Part shown: one piece after another, positions 12,701 to 25,000 of the stretch | Numbering within the stretch: position 1 is the stretch's first letter | Layout: every line of letters begins with the position of its first letter | NCBI GenBank assembly: GCA_947172415.1 | Contig: OX359191.1 | Location: forward strand, 7,239,130-7,303,129 | Direction of reading: 5' to 3' | Length of the DNA: 64,000 nt | Source of the DNA: Chondrosia reniformis | Lineage: Eukaryota > Porifera > Demospongiae > Chondrillida > Chondrillidae | The notes under the pieces: generated by a model | Told to the model about the DNA's origin: nothing | Database searches by the model: none | What the model saw: the letters and a program-made list of their open reading frames with translations, nothing else | Made by a program: the position numbers and the translations under genes

Positions 12701-13857
12701 GGTCTCACGAGAATGGAAGGCGTGTCAAGAGGCACCCGCCCACCTGTGTAGCATCCACTAATAGAACCACTCCCTCACACGCAGAAAGAGATCGTGACAC
12801 TTCATAACTGAAATCCACATGGCCCTAAGAAGACAGAACATCCCTCAACAGATGCTCATAATTGATCGGGCAGCATATCACCTACTGGAGTATCAATGAG
12901 ATTGAGGAGAAATACATCTTCTTTGTAATTGTAAAAAAGTGAAGCAGTCTGAGCTTTCACTGTTATCCCCCTCTCCCTTTCAACCTGGAGTGTGTCCAGC
13001 ACTTGACGGTTTGATGGTCCAATTGTAGCTCCTTCAACATTAATAGTATTACATGTCATAAACACATGTACAGTTATACAGTTACAGCAGCATAGATAAT
13101 CCATGGTTATACACATAGAGAGGCCTTCTCCAATCACCAGGGTTTAGGTAAAACTTTGGAAGAAAGGCTGTGACCTTCAAAACTGTCCAAACCGGGAATA
13201 ATTTTATTAACTCTTGATTTTACTACTGCCTGCCTGTTAACTTTATTAATTATCTACTTGAAACCATACTGGACAATGGACAATGTAAAGTAGTCTTTCA
13301 ACTAGGTGGTTACCATAGATACGTAAACAACCAATACAATAAGGTGAAATGAAATACACTAGTAGTATTTATACTATTCATATACATATATACATGTATA
13401 TATTGTAACTGCAAATGTTGTGAAATGCATATCTGTATATATTGACTGACAGGTTTAACTCTGAGCTGAGCAACCATGATACAGGCTACCATGGTAACGC
13501 TAGATAACAAGATTGTATACTTAAATAAGAAGACAAAGCCATGCATGATGCTTACATAGTATGTGAAATATAACTAAATCATATCAGCATACAATTAACG
13601 CCATATGTATGCGGATAACCTGTTAATTCAAGCATTCTGTCTGCTAAAGTACTCTTCCCATGATCAACGTGCGCTATGATGCTGAAATTCTTGATTTTAT
13701 GGTTATCATAGGAGTCCATTGTAATTAATTTGTCATATTCTGGAGCCCTTGCATAATGTCTAGCCCGCATCGTCTCGCTGGTACGTGAGGCCAGTGGAAT
13801 GAAGCATGATCGACGTGTTCTGAAGCAGAGGAAACTCAAAGTCCATTGGCACCGCAT
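9707..13857 (-). CDS. GUF1: Translation factor GUF1 (EF4/LepA), mitochondrial
   Basis: Ribosome-bound GTPase of the LepA/EF4 family, which back-translocates stalled ribosomes in mitochondria. About 18 exons run from ATG at 13857 to the stop at 9707-9709. The first ~45 residues are Arg/Ser-rich, as in a mitochondrial presequence. Then come the P-loop ([20 protein letters not shown]), switch I ([15 protein letters not shown]), [21 protein letters not shown] for the guanine-specific site, [28 protein letters not shown], and the LepA C-terminus [20 protein letters not shown]. Reading phase agrees across nearly all joins. One intron (12526-12602) uses a GC-AG pair. One boundary near 12050-12210 could not be resolved in frame. 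Start codons of this gene and the next are only 80 bp apart, head to head. Confidence 0.95.
11160..11430. repeat. Minisatellite carrying CCAATCAGAT units
   Basis: About eight copies of a 24-28 bp unit built around CAGCCAATCAGATGGGTTAG, followed by a 45 bp unit repeated twice at about 11325-11415. Each unit carries CCAATCAGA, the core of the CCAAT box. It is intronic in GUF1. Whether it binds NF-Y is unknown. Confidence 0.8.
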
Positions 13858-13937
13858 GATATTTACTGCAGTCTATAGCTACCCACTTCCAGCAATGCTT
13901 CCAGCCATCTTGCAGGTTATCTCACTAATTAACAACA
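13858..13937. promoter_or_regulatory. Head-to-head intergenic region GUF1/DRAM-like
   Basis: Only 80 bp separate the GUF1 start codon (minus) and the DRAM-like start codon (plus). Both core promoters and 5' UTRs must therefore overlap or lie inside the neighbouring transcript. No TATA box is evident. Confidence 0.6.
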
Positions 13938-16549
13938 TGGCTGAATGTACCTGGTGCTGTCCTTGTGGTTTGGAGCTGCTAGTGGTTCTGTTCGCCTCAG
14001 TAACCACTCTCGGATTCATAATTACGTCAGTTTTAAGTAGGCTACTGTAGTAAATATAATCTATATTTTGTGCCACTATAGCTAGATATGCTAGCTTACT
14101 AGTAGAGACCGTGAGTATATCTTTGGCACCATCCAGGTGTACATGACACCGTACGCACGATACGCGGCATGTCTTCAATTTCTATTTCATGACTATCTGT
14201 TTCTTATATTTTCAAAGCATTTTTGTTTATACTTTGGGCCCTACATCGTTTTCATTAGAGTTTTTATTGTAGTCCTTGTACCCCCTTAAGCCTATAGTGT
14301 GAGAGTTATAAGTTGCGATAATGCCAGATATTTGTAAGCATTTCAATTAGGCTGTGAATAATAGGATGGTTGTATTTAACTTAAATTACTTGTTTCACTT
14401 CAATTCAAAATACACTTCAATTATTCAAAATACACATAATTGTGAAACCCATTTAGCCAGAGTGGCTACTTGCAGAGGCCACAGCGAGTAATTACGTGCA
14501 TCTTTTGAACACCTTTTAACTCTTTGAGCATCTAAAAACACAATTTTTAGTTTGCTGTATTTTAGACGCTCAAAGAGTTTGATTATATACATACAGTAAG
14601 GGAAGAACAGACAGGGGAAAGTGATGGTGGAGAAATAGACGGGGGAAGTGATGGTGGAGAAATAGACAGGGGAAAGTGATGGTGGAGAAATAGACAGGGG
14701 AAAGTGATGGTGGAGAAATAGACAGGGGAAAGTGATGGTGGAGAAATAGACATACAACAATAGAATATAAGTCAATTTGAGGAAATGCAAAGACAATTGA
14801 TTTCAAGATGTAGAAATAATAGTATTATATGCAAGTTACTTATACACAAGTCTTAGAAGTCTTGAAACTGGAGAAGGATTAACAAGGTTTTATTTAATTA
14901 TGGAGCTATTTTCAATAATGGTTAATGTATATTTTAATGAAAATGTTTTTTTACATTTACTTTCATTATCAGATTAACATAATCACATTTGTTATTCCAT
15001 TGTTGAATTGACACTACTTGTATGCCCCCACATAATTAGCAGCTGGAGTAGATGTATGTATGTTGTAGCTGATGATGATCGTTAGGACTAGTCTCATCTT
15101 GTGTGATTGACGGAACTTCTTGATACTCTCAGTTATGTAGTTGCTGTTGTGAACGGACATGTCATTCCAGACTTCCCATACATCAGGTAATGGGTGTGTC
15201 CTATAGATCTATTGCACTGAAGTTAAAATTTATTCAATTTCTGTTGCCATAGTGACACTGGTGGCTATCCCCCTGAAAGCTGTATATTTACCTTAGTACT
15301 CATGCTAGCAGCTGTACTTGGTAAGTTTCCATGGCAACTGTTGGATAGTATCTGTATTAAAGCCTCTCCCTTAAATAGTGGGCCTGATTGTGCTCATCCG
15401 CTACAAGTACGTTAAACATCACTATGGCAACAAAGCAGTGACATACTTAAACTCTGCCTCCCTCCTTACTGGTCTCATCTCAGCATTTGGTATGATCGTT
15501 GTGGCCTCCTTCCAAGTGAGCACACACGACTTGTCAATCTACCTCATCAACCTTTCACTTCTCTTGTTGTTCCACTCGCACCTTATCATGTCCAGTCATC
15601 TATCTAACTCAGTCTCTCCTCCCCAATGCTCCTCCATTAGACCACTCTAGTGTTCCCAGTTCATGTGACAGGAGCGATTGCAGCATTTGGGGGAGGTCTT
15701 GTCTATGCCCTGTTCAACACCATAATCTCCTGTCTGTTAGCCAGGAAGTACAAGTATGGTAAGCACCTCCCGGTTTTGCAGGCTCTGTGTATCTTCCTGG
15801 GAGGAGTGGCCTTTCTAGTGGGTGAGTCTGAAACTGCTCTTCTCAATGACTAGGGAGTCCCCCTTTGGATATTTGTGGCTCTAAATGGTCATTGTGAAAT
15901 TGTTTTCCTGCAGCATTTGGTGTTGGGTTTGTTGCAAGTTTCATTAAGGGAAGAGACCAAAATGTTAAATATCACCCTTACTTGGAACCAGTAAGAGTCC
16001 CCTCCCCTCCCCTCTCATCCTGTCCCATCCCCCTCCCCTCTCATCCTGTCCCATCCCCCTCCCCTCTCATCCTGTCCCATCCCCCTCCCCTCTCATCCTG
16101 TCCCATCTCCCTCCCCTCTCATCCTGTCCCATCCCCTCTCCTCTCAACCTGTCCCATCCCCCTCCCCTCTCATCCTGTCCCATCCCCCTCTCCTCTTATC
16201 CTGTCCCATCCCCCTCCCCTCTCATCCTGTCCCATCCCCCTCCCCTCTCATCCTGTCCCATCCCCCTCCCCTCTCATCTTGTCCCATCCCCTTCCCCTCC
16301 CCTCCCCTCCCGTCCCCCTTTCATTCCTATTATCCTATCCTAAACATCCTTTTATGTATTTCTTGCTGTGTTTTACTGTACTTCTAGTACCATGCTCTGT
16401 ACGTCACCAGTTCTGTGATGGAATGGTTAATGGCAGGAGTTATCCTGCTGTTCTTTCTGACTTACTATAAAGAGTTTCGTCATGCCAAGGTGGACTTCAA
16501 AGCACATCGAAAAGATTTAAATGATGAACTTAATCACCTTATTCCGTAA
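13938..16549 (+). CDS. DRAM/TMEM150 family membrane protein, copy A
   Basis: Six-pass membrane protein of the DRAM (damage-regulated autophagy modulator)/TMEM150 family; members sit in lysosomal or plasma membranes. Exons: 13938 to about 14029, 15141-15186, 15253-15320, 15379-15515, 15641-15821, 15914-15990, 16388-16549. It starts MAECTWCCPCGLELLVVLF. The family signature is split over exons 2 and 3: GHVIPDFPYIS then DTGGYPPESC. Later exons carry hydrophobic segments such as LTGLISAFGMIVVASFQ and GAIAAFGGGLVYALF. It ends NHLIP at a TAA (16547-16549). The 1.1 kb first intron holds a foldback and a minisatellite. Function beyond family membership is not shown by the sequence. Confidence 0.88.
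14505..14582. mobile_element. Short palindromic repeat (foldback family relic)
   Basis: Arms ACTCTTTGAGCATCTAAAA and TTTTAGACGCTCAAAGAGTT are inverted around a short A/T spacer. The arms resemble those of the foldback elements at 38017, 48425 and 53245, which begin GACTTTGGGAGCGTCTAGA or GACTTTTTGAGCATCAAAA, so this is probably a decayed copy. It is intronic in DRAM-like copy A. Confidence 0.5.
14598..14757. repeat. Minisatellite, about 28 bp unit
   Basis: About six near-identical units of GACAGGGGAAAGTGATGGTG plus GAGAAATA, in the first intron of DRAM-like copy A. Strongly purine-rich on the plus strand. Confidence 0.85.
15995..16315. repeat. Pyrimidine-rich minisatellite, about 26 bp unit
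   Basis: About eleven units of CCCCTCCCCTCTCATCCTGT plus CCCATC in the last intron of DRAM-like copy A, immediately after the GTAAGA donor at 15991. Almost all C and T on the plus strand. Confidence 0.9.
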
Positions 16550-17194
16550 TAATCCGATATGATTCACTGCTTTATGTGTATATATGAACTCTAATGTTCT
16601 TTATTTTTTGGAGGAAAGCGTTGTACATTTTATATGGTTTTAAGGAAGGAGGCATTATACAGTGATGATATAGGAATGTAACTATATATCTGATATAACA
16701 TGTCTGACATACTAGGTTGTTTGGGAGTACTTATTAGCAGACTAGCCACTCAGACTTCCATCGTATGCCATACTGTGGAGTCCTATGTAATAATGAGGAC
16801 GAAACAGCTGTCTATTACTCGACCATTTTTTGAAAAGCTATTGAGAGAGACTGCATGATATATATACATACATTTAAAATGCATTCAACTGTGTATATTG
16901 TAATAGTCATAGTACATGTGTTTTGATTGCAATTGACAAATAGAAATAAGAGATATATGGTATGAATAGATTCTATATGCATATGCATTATTTCTATACA
17001 TATAGTGTATATGCGTTACTTTCCACTTTCAGATTCAGTTTCATTTATTATTTTCTCAACATATATAGCTATATATGTGTAATTATATAGTTCCTATGTA
17101 CCATATATATATAAATATACCGAGTTGCTCACATACACAAAGAAAATTTTCTCCTTCAGTAGATCCAAAATCAAGTGTTCTTTAAATTTGGAAA
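16550..17194. other. Intergenic region between the two DRAM-like genes
   Basis: Holds the 3' flank of copy A, the hammerhead copy at 16767-16818 inside a repeat starting about 16715, and AT-rich sequence with short TATATA runs. No ORF is convincing here. The promoter of copy B should lie just before 17195. Confidence 0.6.
16767..16818 (+). ncRNA. Hammerhead ribozyme copy 2 (core mutated)
   Basis: On the plus strand, the sequence after the stem I arm GCCATA is CTGTGGA at 16773-16779, where the hammerhead core should be CUGAUGA. A perfect stem II follows: GTCCT at 16780-16784 pairs with AGGAC at 16796-16800. Then come GAAAC (16801-16805) and AGCTGTC, with cleavage expected after 16812. Stem I is reduced to about 3 bp (ATA/TAT). 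The copy at 3679 keeps exactly the core and stem I that this one has lost, so the pair defines an intact ancestor. It lies about 220 bp downstream of the DRAM copy A stop, in sense orientation. Confidence 0.65.
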
Positions 17195-19728
17195 ATGAGA
17201 CCCAGATGTAGGTGTGGAATGGAAATACTTGTCATTGTTAATTTCGCAGTCATTGCAATTGGATTTCTGTGCTCGTAAGGATACTTTTATGAAGTTTTGA
17301 AACATCTTAAAATATCTGTAGCTTAATTCTTTTTCTCTTCCTCTCTTCAGGTTAATTGTTCATAAAATACATTGTTATATTCAGTTTGATCCACCTGTAA
17401 ATTGTTCTAAATTGGGGACGGAGGAATATGTGCCGAGTATAAGGTGAAACTTTTACAGTTTGCTTTGATAAACTACACTATATATACACTGATTTTCTTC
17501 TCATATATACCTCACAGATATACCTTAGTGGTTAAGGTTCATTTATAGAGCAACTTTAAGCTTTAAAAGTAACCAAAGGTTTTTTCTCTCAGTTATTTTC
17601 CTCACTGCTCTCCTGCTATTGATGGAGACAGCTGAGTTACTATTGAAACATTGGGTCGATTGTTAAACCTTCTCCTGTGTCTTCTTCTTATAATATGTAA
17701 ACTATATAAAAGGACTGTTCCTTATAATCTCCTTATAATTAGGTCTTCATTTTCAAATATACTCTATTTAAAACTCGCCTCTGTTTTGTCCATGTATATA
17801 TTCCTAATGCAATCTAATTTCCACATGAAAAATCTAAGATACCAACTGTAAAAGAGCCTATAGGGGAACTAAACCTGAAGAGAGCTTTGGATGAAGATAC
17901 AGGAGTCTTTTCTTCCTTCTTTTATCTTCTTCTCCACTGGGTCAGACAGCTGTTTCTGGGAATTCCACCCTTCATCAGTGATCCTGGAAGTCTTTGTCTT
18001 TTTACACATACACATTATGTAAATATACATGTACAATACTATACGTACGTACATATGTATATGATATATATATATATTTATAGCCAAACAGGTTTAGCTT
18101 ACCCTGAAAGAGCTATATTCGTCATTACTATGGTCCTAGCAACATGTTTAGGTATGTGTACATATGTGGATGCAGTTGCTATTATATTTTTTCAAGTGTA
18201 TTATATGCATGCTTTGTTGAGAATATATATACATTTCAACATATGCAGCAATAATGATTTTCTACCTGAGATACAAACAGGTTGGGTTGCTGACCCCAAA
18301 TTGCAAGATTATTCAAAGAGTCAACACTGCTAGTTTGTTCTTCTATTGTATGATTATTTTAGGGTGTCTATTGGTGCTCAGTATTCCTGTAAGTCATGCA
18401 TGTTACAACATAATTGGACAGCTATAGTTCATCAAGTGGTACATTATATATTATAGTATAGTATATTTGTTTACCTTTTGTGACAGTATTTCAGTTTATG
18501 TTTGTTTAAATTTCCATAATAAATAATTATTCAAATTCTTATGCCAAACCAGCCAAGTGACTGTATAGGACCAAATTCCTATTAAAATGTATGGCAAGCA
18601 GTGATTGCCTCCTAGTAATTCTAGTTCCAAGGAGGGCAAAACAGCTGTCTGTGGTTCTTTAATGATTTTTTTCCATCTTGCAATTTGTAATTGGGTGACT
18701 GGAAAGTGATCACTGGTTACCTTTGCTGTATAGAAGAAGTATATGTTTGATGTTTACATGTACATTATAATTATAGAGTAAAGTGACTAAAAGCTCCATT
18801 TTTAAAGTTATATGATAATATGATAGTCATCCTAAAACTTAGCTATACATATATAGATATATTAGAGCTAAGATGTATATATATATATATATATATAAAC
18901 TGTATAGTGTATTATATTTTATTGGGGGTATATATATTATATATATATATTATATACGTAGATCAAATATACTGGTCATACTATTGGTGCAGCTTTGACA
19001 TTCCTGGGTGGATGCATTTACATGATTATTCAAACCTATCTGACATACAAACAGTTGAAAGTTAGAAGATGGCCATATGAAGCTCTTCAGAAAACAGTTT
19101 TAAAATGGAGGCTTGTAATATTGATTTTATGTCTTGCTTGCATTATTTTGGGTAAGCAATCATTAGGTTTTATGTAAACATAATAGATACATATCTATCC
19201 GCATCTGAGTCTTTCCATAAAGAAAATCACACCACTCACGTATATATTTGTTCTACATATAGCTATATGTATATTGAATCACACCTACCATGCACACCTA
19301 ATAGTCCATGCAGTTGGTTTCATATTTAGAGCAATCTCCAACATAATTCAAGGATTTGGATGTTACGACCCGTAGCAGGTCTTCATCAGCAATAAGAATC
19401 CTTGCAGATTGCTCAAAATAAGAAGCCAACTGGACCCATGAGCGCAGCTAGAACTACCCCTTACCACTATACACCTACATACTAATATACATAAAATTTG
19501 ATCTTGCCTTTTCTAGAAATTTTACTGGTAGTTATTCGCAGAATAACGTTTGGCAAGGAGTGGTGGGCTATATGTTTCAGTTTGCAAACCTCTATAGAGT
19601 GGATTGCTATCGCACTACTATATAGCTATGTTACCACTTTTTATGGAGACTTTAAGTCACTGAAATGGACAGTCAGGGTACCTGAGTTGGAAGACTATTA
19701 TGACGAGTATACCCCTCTTGTTAATTAA
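17195..19728 (+). CDS. DRAM/TMEM150 family membrane protein, copy B
   Basis: A second, diverged DRAM/TMEM150 gene. Exons: 17195-17274, 17351-17443, 18084-18151, 18249-18388, 18962-19151, 19517-19728. It begins MRPRCRCGMEILVIVNFAVI. The family motif is rebuilt across the second junction as VPSIS then QTGLAYPERAIFVITMV, in correct phase. Hydrophobic segments follow (LFFYCMIILGCLLVLSIP, VILILCLACIILG). The tail ends YYDEYTPLVN. It keeps the same order of elements as copy A but shares little residue identity, so the tandem duplication is old. Repeat families occupy introns 2 and 5. Confidence 0.85.
17939..17984 (-). ncRNA. Hammerhead-like motif, second family
   Basis: Minus strand: stem I arm GGAUCA, core CUGAUGA (17972-17978), a GGG...CCC hairpin, GAAAC (17952-17956), AGCU, then GUC and UGACCC as the second stem I arm (five of six pairs). 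An A opposes an A next to the core where hammerheads normally have a G-C pair, so activity is doubtful. It belongs to a dispersed repeat of roughly 17865-18000 that recurs at 46435-46570. It is antisense inside an intron of DRAM copy B. Confidence 0.45.
18545..18725. repeat. Partial copy of the 61165-61388 foldback repeat
   Basis: Shares GGACCA...TTCTATTAAAATG, CAGCTGTCTGTGGT.CTTT and CCATCTTGCAATTTG-like segments with the inverted-repeat element at 61165-61388, with an internal deletion. It is intronic in DRAM copy B. No ORF. Confidence 0.45.
18868..18960. repeat. TA-rich microsatellite
   Basis: Runs of alternating T and A at 18872-18896 and 18928-18955, ending just before the acceptor at 18961 of DRAM copy B. 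Confidence 0.9.
19300..19440. repeat. Small foldback repeat with GATGAAGACC motif
   Basis: GCAGTTGGTTTC...ATTTAGAGCAATCT on the left is inverted against AGATTGCTCAAAATAAG and GAAGCCAACTGGA on the right. Between them, on the minus strand, is GCTGATGAAGACCTGCTACG followed by GGGTCGTAAC. The same type of motif occurs at 48541, 48752, 49736 and 53320. Intronic. Confidence 0.5.
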
Positions 19729-20339
19729 CATGATGCAGTGGTTATACAAAGTTGGATATGATTACTCAATCAACCATGGAGTATTGTATTATTATTATTA
19801 TATACTAGTATTAGGTTACAGACATTTAGTATTGATTATTGTACTCTGAAGGCCACATTAAGTAGTTGAAACGTTAGACAGTGATCATGAATTGTTTGAA
19901 TTTTGAATCAATGTTCATTTTTTGGTTAGAAGAGGGTTTATTCCTGAGATATGGACTAGTATTATTATTAGATAGATAGAGACAGATTTTTAACAAATCT
20001 ATACTACTTCACACAAAATGCTACAACTCCCTATACATACGTATATATAATATATTTATATAACAACTACAGTATAGTATATGTTACTATATATATACAC
20101 AGTGCAAATTACAAAATGCTGATTCGTAAAAATAACACAATCATGCAGATAAAATCCGTATATCATCTTCCTTTTTTCCTTTTTCCTTCCTTTTTTCTTT
20201 TTTCCCAGAGGTGGCTGTTCAAACTGCTTCGAATTCCACTGTAATTTTAATGATCATGCATGAAAACGTTAATCAAATTTGTATGATAATTGCACTCCAA
20301 AAGGAATTATATAGAAACATTAAGTGTTCTCTTATATAC

Positions 20340-21592
20340 ATGCACCCACTGGAAGATAGTTGGGCCCAGCGGAGAAGAAGAAGAGTAAAAGGATGCCCAG
20401 TGGAGAAGAAGAAGAGTAAAAGGATGCCCAGTGGAGAAGAAGAAGAGTAAAAGGATGCCCAGTGGAGAAGAAGAAGAGTAAAAGGATGCCCAGTGGAGAA
20501 GAAGAGTAAAAGGATGCCCAGTGGAGAAGAAGAAGAGTAAAAGGATGCCCAGTAAAGAAGAAGAGTAAAAGGATGCCCAGTGGAGAAGAAGAAGAGTAAA
20601 AGGATGCCCAGTAAAGAAGAAGAGTAAAAGGATGCCCAGTGGAGAAGAAGAAGAGTAAAAGGATGCCCAGTGGAGAAGAAGAAGAGTAAAAGGATGCCCA
20701 GTGGAGAAGAAGAAGAGTAAAAGGATGCCCAGTGGAGAAGAAGAAGAGTTAAAAGGATGCCCAGTGGAGAAGAAGAGTAAAAGGATGCCCAGTGGAGAAG
20801 AAGAAGAGTAAAAGGATGCCCAGTGGAGAAGAAGAGTAAAAGGATGCCCAGTGGAGAAGAAGAGTAAAAGGATGCCCAGTAAAGAAGAAGAAGAGTAAAA
20901 GGATGCCCAGTGGAGAAGAAGAAGAGTAAAAGGATGCCCAGTGGAGAAGAAGAAGAGTAAAAGGATGCCCAGTGGAGAAGAAGAGTAAAAGGATGCCCAG
21001 TAAAGAAGAAGAAGAGTAAAAGGATGCCCAGTGGAGAAGAAGAAGAGTAAAAGGATGCCCAGTGGAGAAGAAGAAGAGTAAAAGGATGCCCAGTGGAGAA
21101 GAAGAAGAGTAAAAGGATGCCCAGTGGAGAAGAAGAAGAGTAAAAGGATGCCCAGTGGAGAAGAAGAAGAGTTAAAAGGATGCCCAGTGGAGAAGAAGAG
21201 TAAAAGGATGCCCAGTGGAGAAGAAGAAGAGTAAAAGGATGCCCAGTGGAGAAGAAGAAGAGTAAAAGGATGCCCAGTGGAGAAGAAGAGTAAAAGGATG
21301 CCCAGTGGAGAAGAAGAGTAAAAGGATGCCCAGTGGAGAAGAAGAAGAGTAAAAGGATGCCCAGTGGAGAAGAAGAGTAAAAGGATGCCCAGTAAAGAAG
21401 AAGAAGAAGAGTAAAAGGATGCCCAGTGGAGAAGAAGAAGAGTAAAAGGATGCCCAGTGGAGAAGAAGAAGAGTAAAAGGATGCCCAGTGGAGAAGAAGA
21501 GTAAAAGGATGCCCAGTAAAGAAGAAGAGTAAAAGGATGCCCAGTGGAGAAGAAGAAGAGTAAAAGGATGCCCAGTGGAGAAGAAAATAAAT
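20340..21592. repeat. 1.2 kb minisatellite, 28/31 bp units
   Basis: About 40 tandem units of AGTGGAGAAGAAGAAGAGTA plus AAAGGATGCCC. Units differ mainly by one GAA triplet (28 versus 31 bp); a few carry AGTAAAG in place of AGTGGAG. One strand is almost all purine apart from the ATGCCC segment. It lies between DRAM copy B and MICAL, where both neighbours end. The GAA indels point to slippage. An in-frame stop in each unit argues against coding. Confidence 0.95.
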
Positions 21593-22012
21593 TTAAAGGA
21601 GAAAATTATTCATATACGTATATTGCATTATAATTAGTTGTTATAAATGACAACACTTCACTTCAAGAATATGCAAAATTTTAGCTAATGGTTGCCATAG
21701 TGAATATATATGCTATTTCATGCTGCACGTAAGAGGTTATGTTATATACATTTCTATAGGTATCTCACTCAACTATACGTAACAGATTTCCTTTTCTGGT
21801 AGAAATGGATCACAATTTAAAAGAAAATATAAGCATTGTCAATATTTGTACATATATACAAACAGCCAAAATATATGTTTATATTACATAAACTAGTAGT
21901 CTTAGATGTACATCATATGTGGCAAGTTTTCAATTTACAATTTAGTCATTATAGTGAAAATAACTCCTCTTTGAATCAATTATAGGACAGTTATCAGGTG
22001 GAAGGTACTGTG

Positions 22013-25000
22013 CTATTGTCGATAAAATGGCCACATACTCCATCTTTTCTTTTTCTTCTTGCCTTTCTCTACTGGAGGCGGGGATGTTGACATAGAGCTC
22101 CGCCTACTTCTCTCAGCCCACGGTTCATCTCCTTCAAACACAGTACTTATCATACGTGACTGATCCAGGTCCTCATTCTCCTCTCTACAAAGCAATTACA
22201 CACAGAGGATAATACATGCGCAATACATAGTTACAGCTTGAAACTGATTATTAAAATATTCTGAAATAAAATTAGCCAATCATATTTCAGGGAAGGTATT
22301 GCAGTAGCTGTCAATATTCAGCTATCTATTTAAATGGCTCTTCAGAGACTGCATATAGAGATGAATTTAGTGATTATTTTGAAACATACATTATGCACTG
22401 GCTATTCAGTTACTAAAACATTTGTCTTAAAATAATAATATTAGAACTAAGCTGAGACCCAATTATATGCATACCCTTCCAGCCACACAGGACTACTGGC
22501 ATGAGGAGATCACGTTTCACAAAAAAGGGGCTTTGCAAAAGAGGGTTGCATTCTACTATACCTTCGTTTCTCAACATCCGCCTTGTCAACCAAGTTATCC
22601 CTCAGATCGACTATGGACACCTTATCCTTCAGGAGGACCATAATTCTGTCATCATCAGAAGCAGTTTTATCTGAAATGAAAGGGAAATGCATCTAGATCA
22701 CTTGAACAACAATGCAAAGCACGCCTATATAATACCAACCTTCCTTCTGATTAAGGTCCTGCAGTTCCCGTTCAACTTGATAAAGCTGATCCTCTGTCTC
22801 CAAGTCTCTCATTCTATAATCAAAATAATAATGAAACAATAATGGTTAATATATTCTTCATTTCTTAGAGGGAACACATGATAGAAGGACAGTTGCTTGA
22901 ATTGGGCCTAATACAACTGGTTGAAGTCATCAATGTACATATGACATGTACCACAGTGGCATTCGTATCAGCCCAATCAAGGCGTCCATCTTGTTATTAT
23001 TTGATCCAATTTCTCACCTTGCTGAAAGGTCATTTGATTTTCTAATTAACATGTTCTTATCATGAATCAACTCTAACCATCTTTGCATAAGTTCTCCCTC
23101 TTTTTCCACTGTTGTTATGGAAACAGAATATAGGCAGGTTAATCAAAGTAAAATAAATTTTCAAGTTTAGTCTTATCTCACGGTCATCTGAGACATTCCT
23201 AATAGCCTGTTCCAGCTGCTTCCCTGCCTCCTCCAGGTCATCGTACTGCCTCTCCACTAAGCTAATCTGCTGTTGAATCTCCTGTGCCTCCCTGAAGCCT
23301 GCCAATTGTCTCTTTCTCTCCTCCGGGTCCATTGCTTGAGACTTTATAAGAGAGATACTCTTTACACTTCTGTACACGTGTCTTTGTCCCTTCCTCCTTG
23401 CTTGGAGTGCTGTTACACTGGCGTTAAGTGATGATGTGCCCAAGGATGATGATGTTTGGGATCGCAAAAGTGATGAAGTTGAGGGAGAAATCTCCTTATA
23501 AGGTGATGTGGTTGCTTGAGGGGATGTGGCTACTGAGAGCTCACAAAACTCATTATTCTCCTCGTCACTGTTCTCCTCCCACTCGGCCAAACTCTCCAGT
23601 CCATAGTTGCCAGGACGATGCTGGATATCCACTACCCTTACAGAAGTCTCCTCACCAGACACTGAAGGCAGCTTAATTTCAATGGATTGTGTGAGATTGG
23701 ATTCATCCTCAGGTGTTCGTTCGGGAGTAATGGTCATTGGAAATGTTAAAGAGTCCTCACTGACCTAACAGACAACATAATAATATTCCTCTTTAACACT
23801 TGCTAGGTAAACATATAAATTCAGGCCTACCTACACTATATGAAAGGCTTCTAAAAAGTATTTTTCTATTTACAGTTAGTGACTGTCACAGTTGAAAATG
23901 CAATTAAGGGCCTGCTTATAAAATAATTAAGACACAACTATTAACATACCTACATACATACCCACATACAGCTAAAACAAAACTCTATCCACAGCGATAA
24001 CTTACCTTGTACGTATATTCACTTAGCAATAAAACAGGGTATCACTCACTATGTGCTGGCTGTGTGAGACTTACTTCCCCTCCCATCAGTTTCATCTGTA
24101 ACTGGTTGATCCTCCTGCTGACGGCTCCGACATTGTAGTCAGGAGGGGGTGACCTGGAACTGCTCTTTGACTTGGGGGTGGATGCTCTGGGCGGAGTACC
24201 CTTGGTGTATTGCATTCTTGGGGGCGTGTCTGAGGTCTGGGAACCACTTCTTAGGACCTTTTCTGTGTGATTATTTTTTAAAACAACTTCAGTTTCATTT
24301 TCAAGCTCCTCTAGAAGGGGTGTGGCAGACTGTTTGGGCACACCCACTCCTGCTCTAGCATAGTTAATGGCCTCAGGATTTGACATGAAGAGCTGCCTAA
24401 AATGAGGCCGACAGAAAAACTTTCCAGGCTGTCCTGCCTCTCCTTTGGAGTAAGCATAGTTGCCAACCTGAAGCTGACAGCGACAGTGAGAGCACCTACG
24501 GAGAGAGAGAGAGCAGGTGGTGGCAGGTGAGATGCCTATAGCAGGACCATCAGAGGGTCATACTTGAAACAGGGTCTGTGGAAGAAGAAGCCTTCGGCAG
24601 ACTGCCGTTCCATGAGGTACACCTTCTTATTGCAGAAGAAGCACTCATCAGAGCTGACCATACTGAACCTTTGTGAACTAGGAGCCTGAAAAGAAAAGAT
24701 TTATTTGAAGTATATTGCATATTTAGTAAAACCAAAGAATACACAAATCTAAGAAGAAAGGCAATCTCACTTTGTGTTCCTTCTTCTTTCTGAGCACCAC
24801 ATTATTCTTAGTCTGTTTATTCTCTAACAAAGAGGTGTCAGATTTTATCTTTTTATGCATCCCCTTGAAAGGCGAGCTCTCTGGCTGTCCAACAGGGGCT
24901 TTCCCTTGGGGTTCCCTGTCATGGAGTGTGTCGTAATACAGTGTCAAATATGCCAGCAGAGCCAGCTGATCAGGATGTGCAGCAATCTCTGATGGCTTCA

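Noticed and set aside
15640..15821. A second, 27 bp intron inside the DRAM exon (GTAAGC...TTTTGCAG)
   Set aside because: Too short for splicing, and the exon stays open and membrane-like through it.
15982..16470. 162-residue plus-strand ORF rich in Pro and Ser
   Set aside because: Reads through the minisatellite intron of DRAM copy A and then a real exon in the wrong frame.
20340..21592. CRISPR array
   Set aside because: Units are contiguous with no unique spacers, and the window is eukaryotic.
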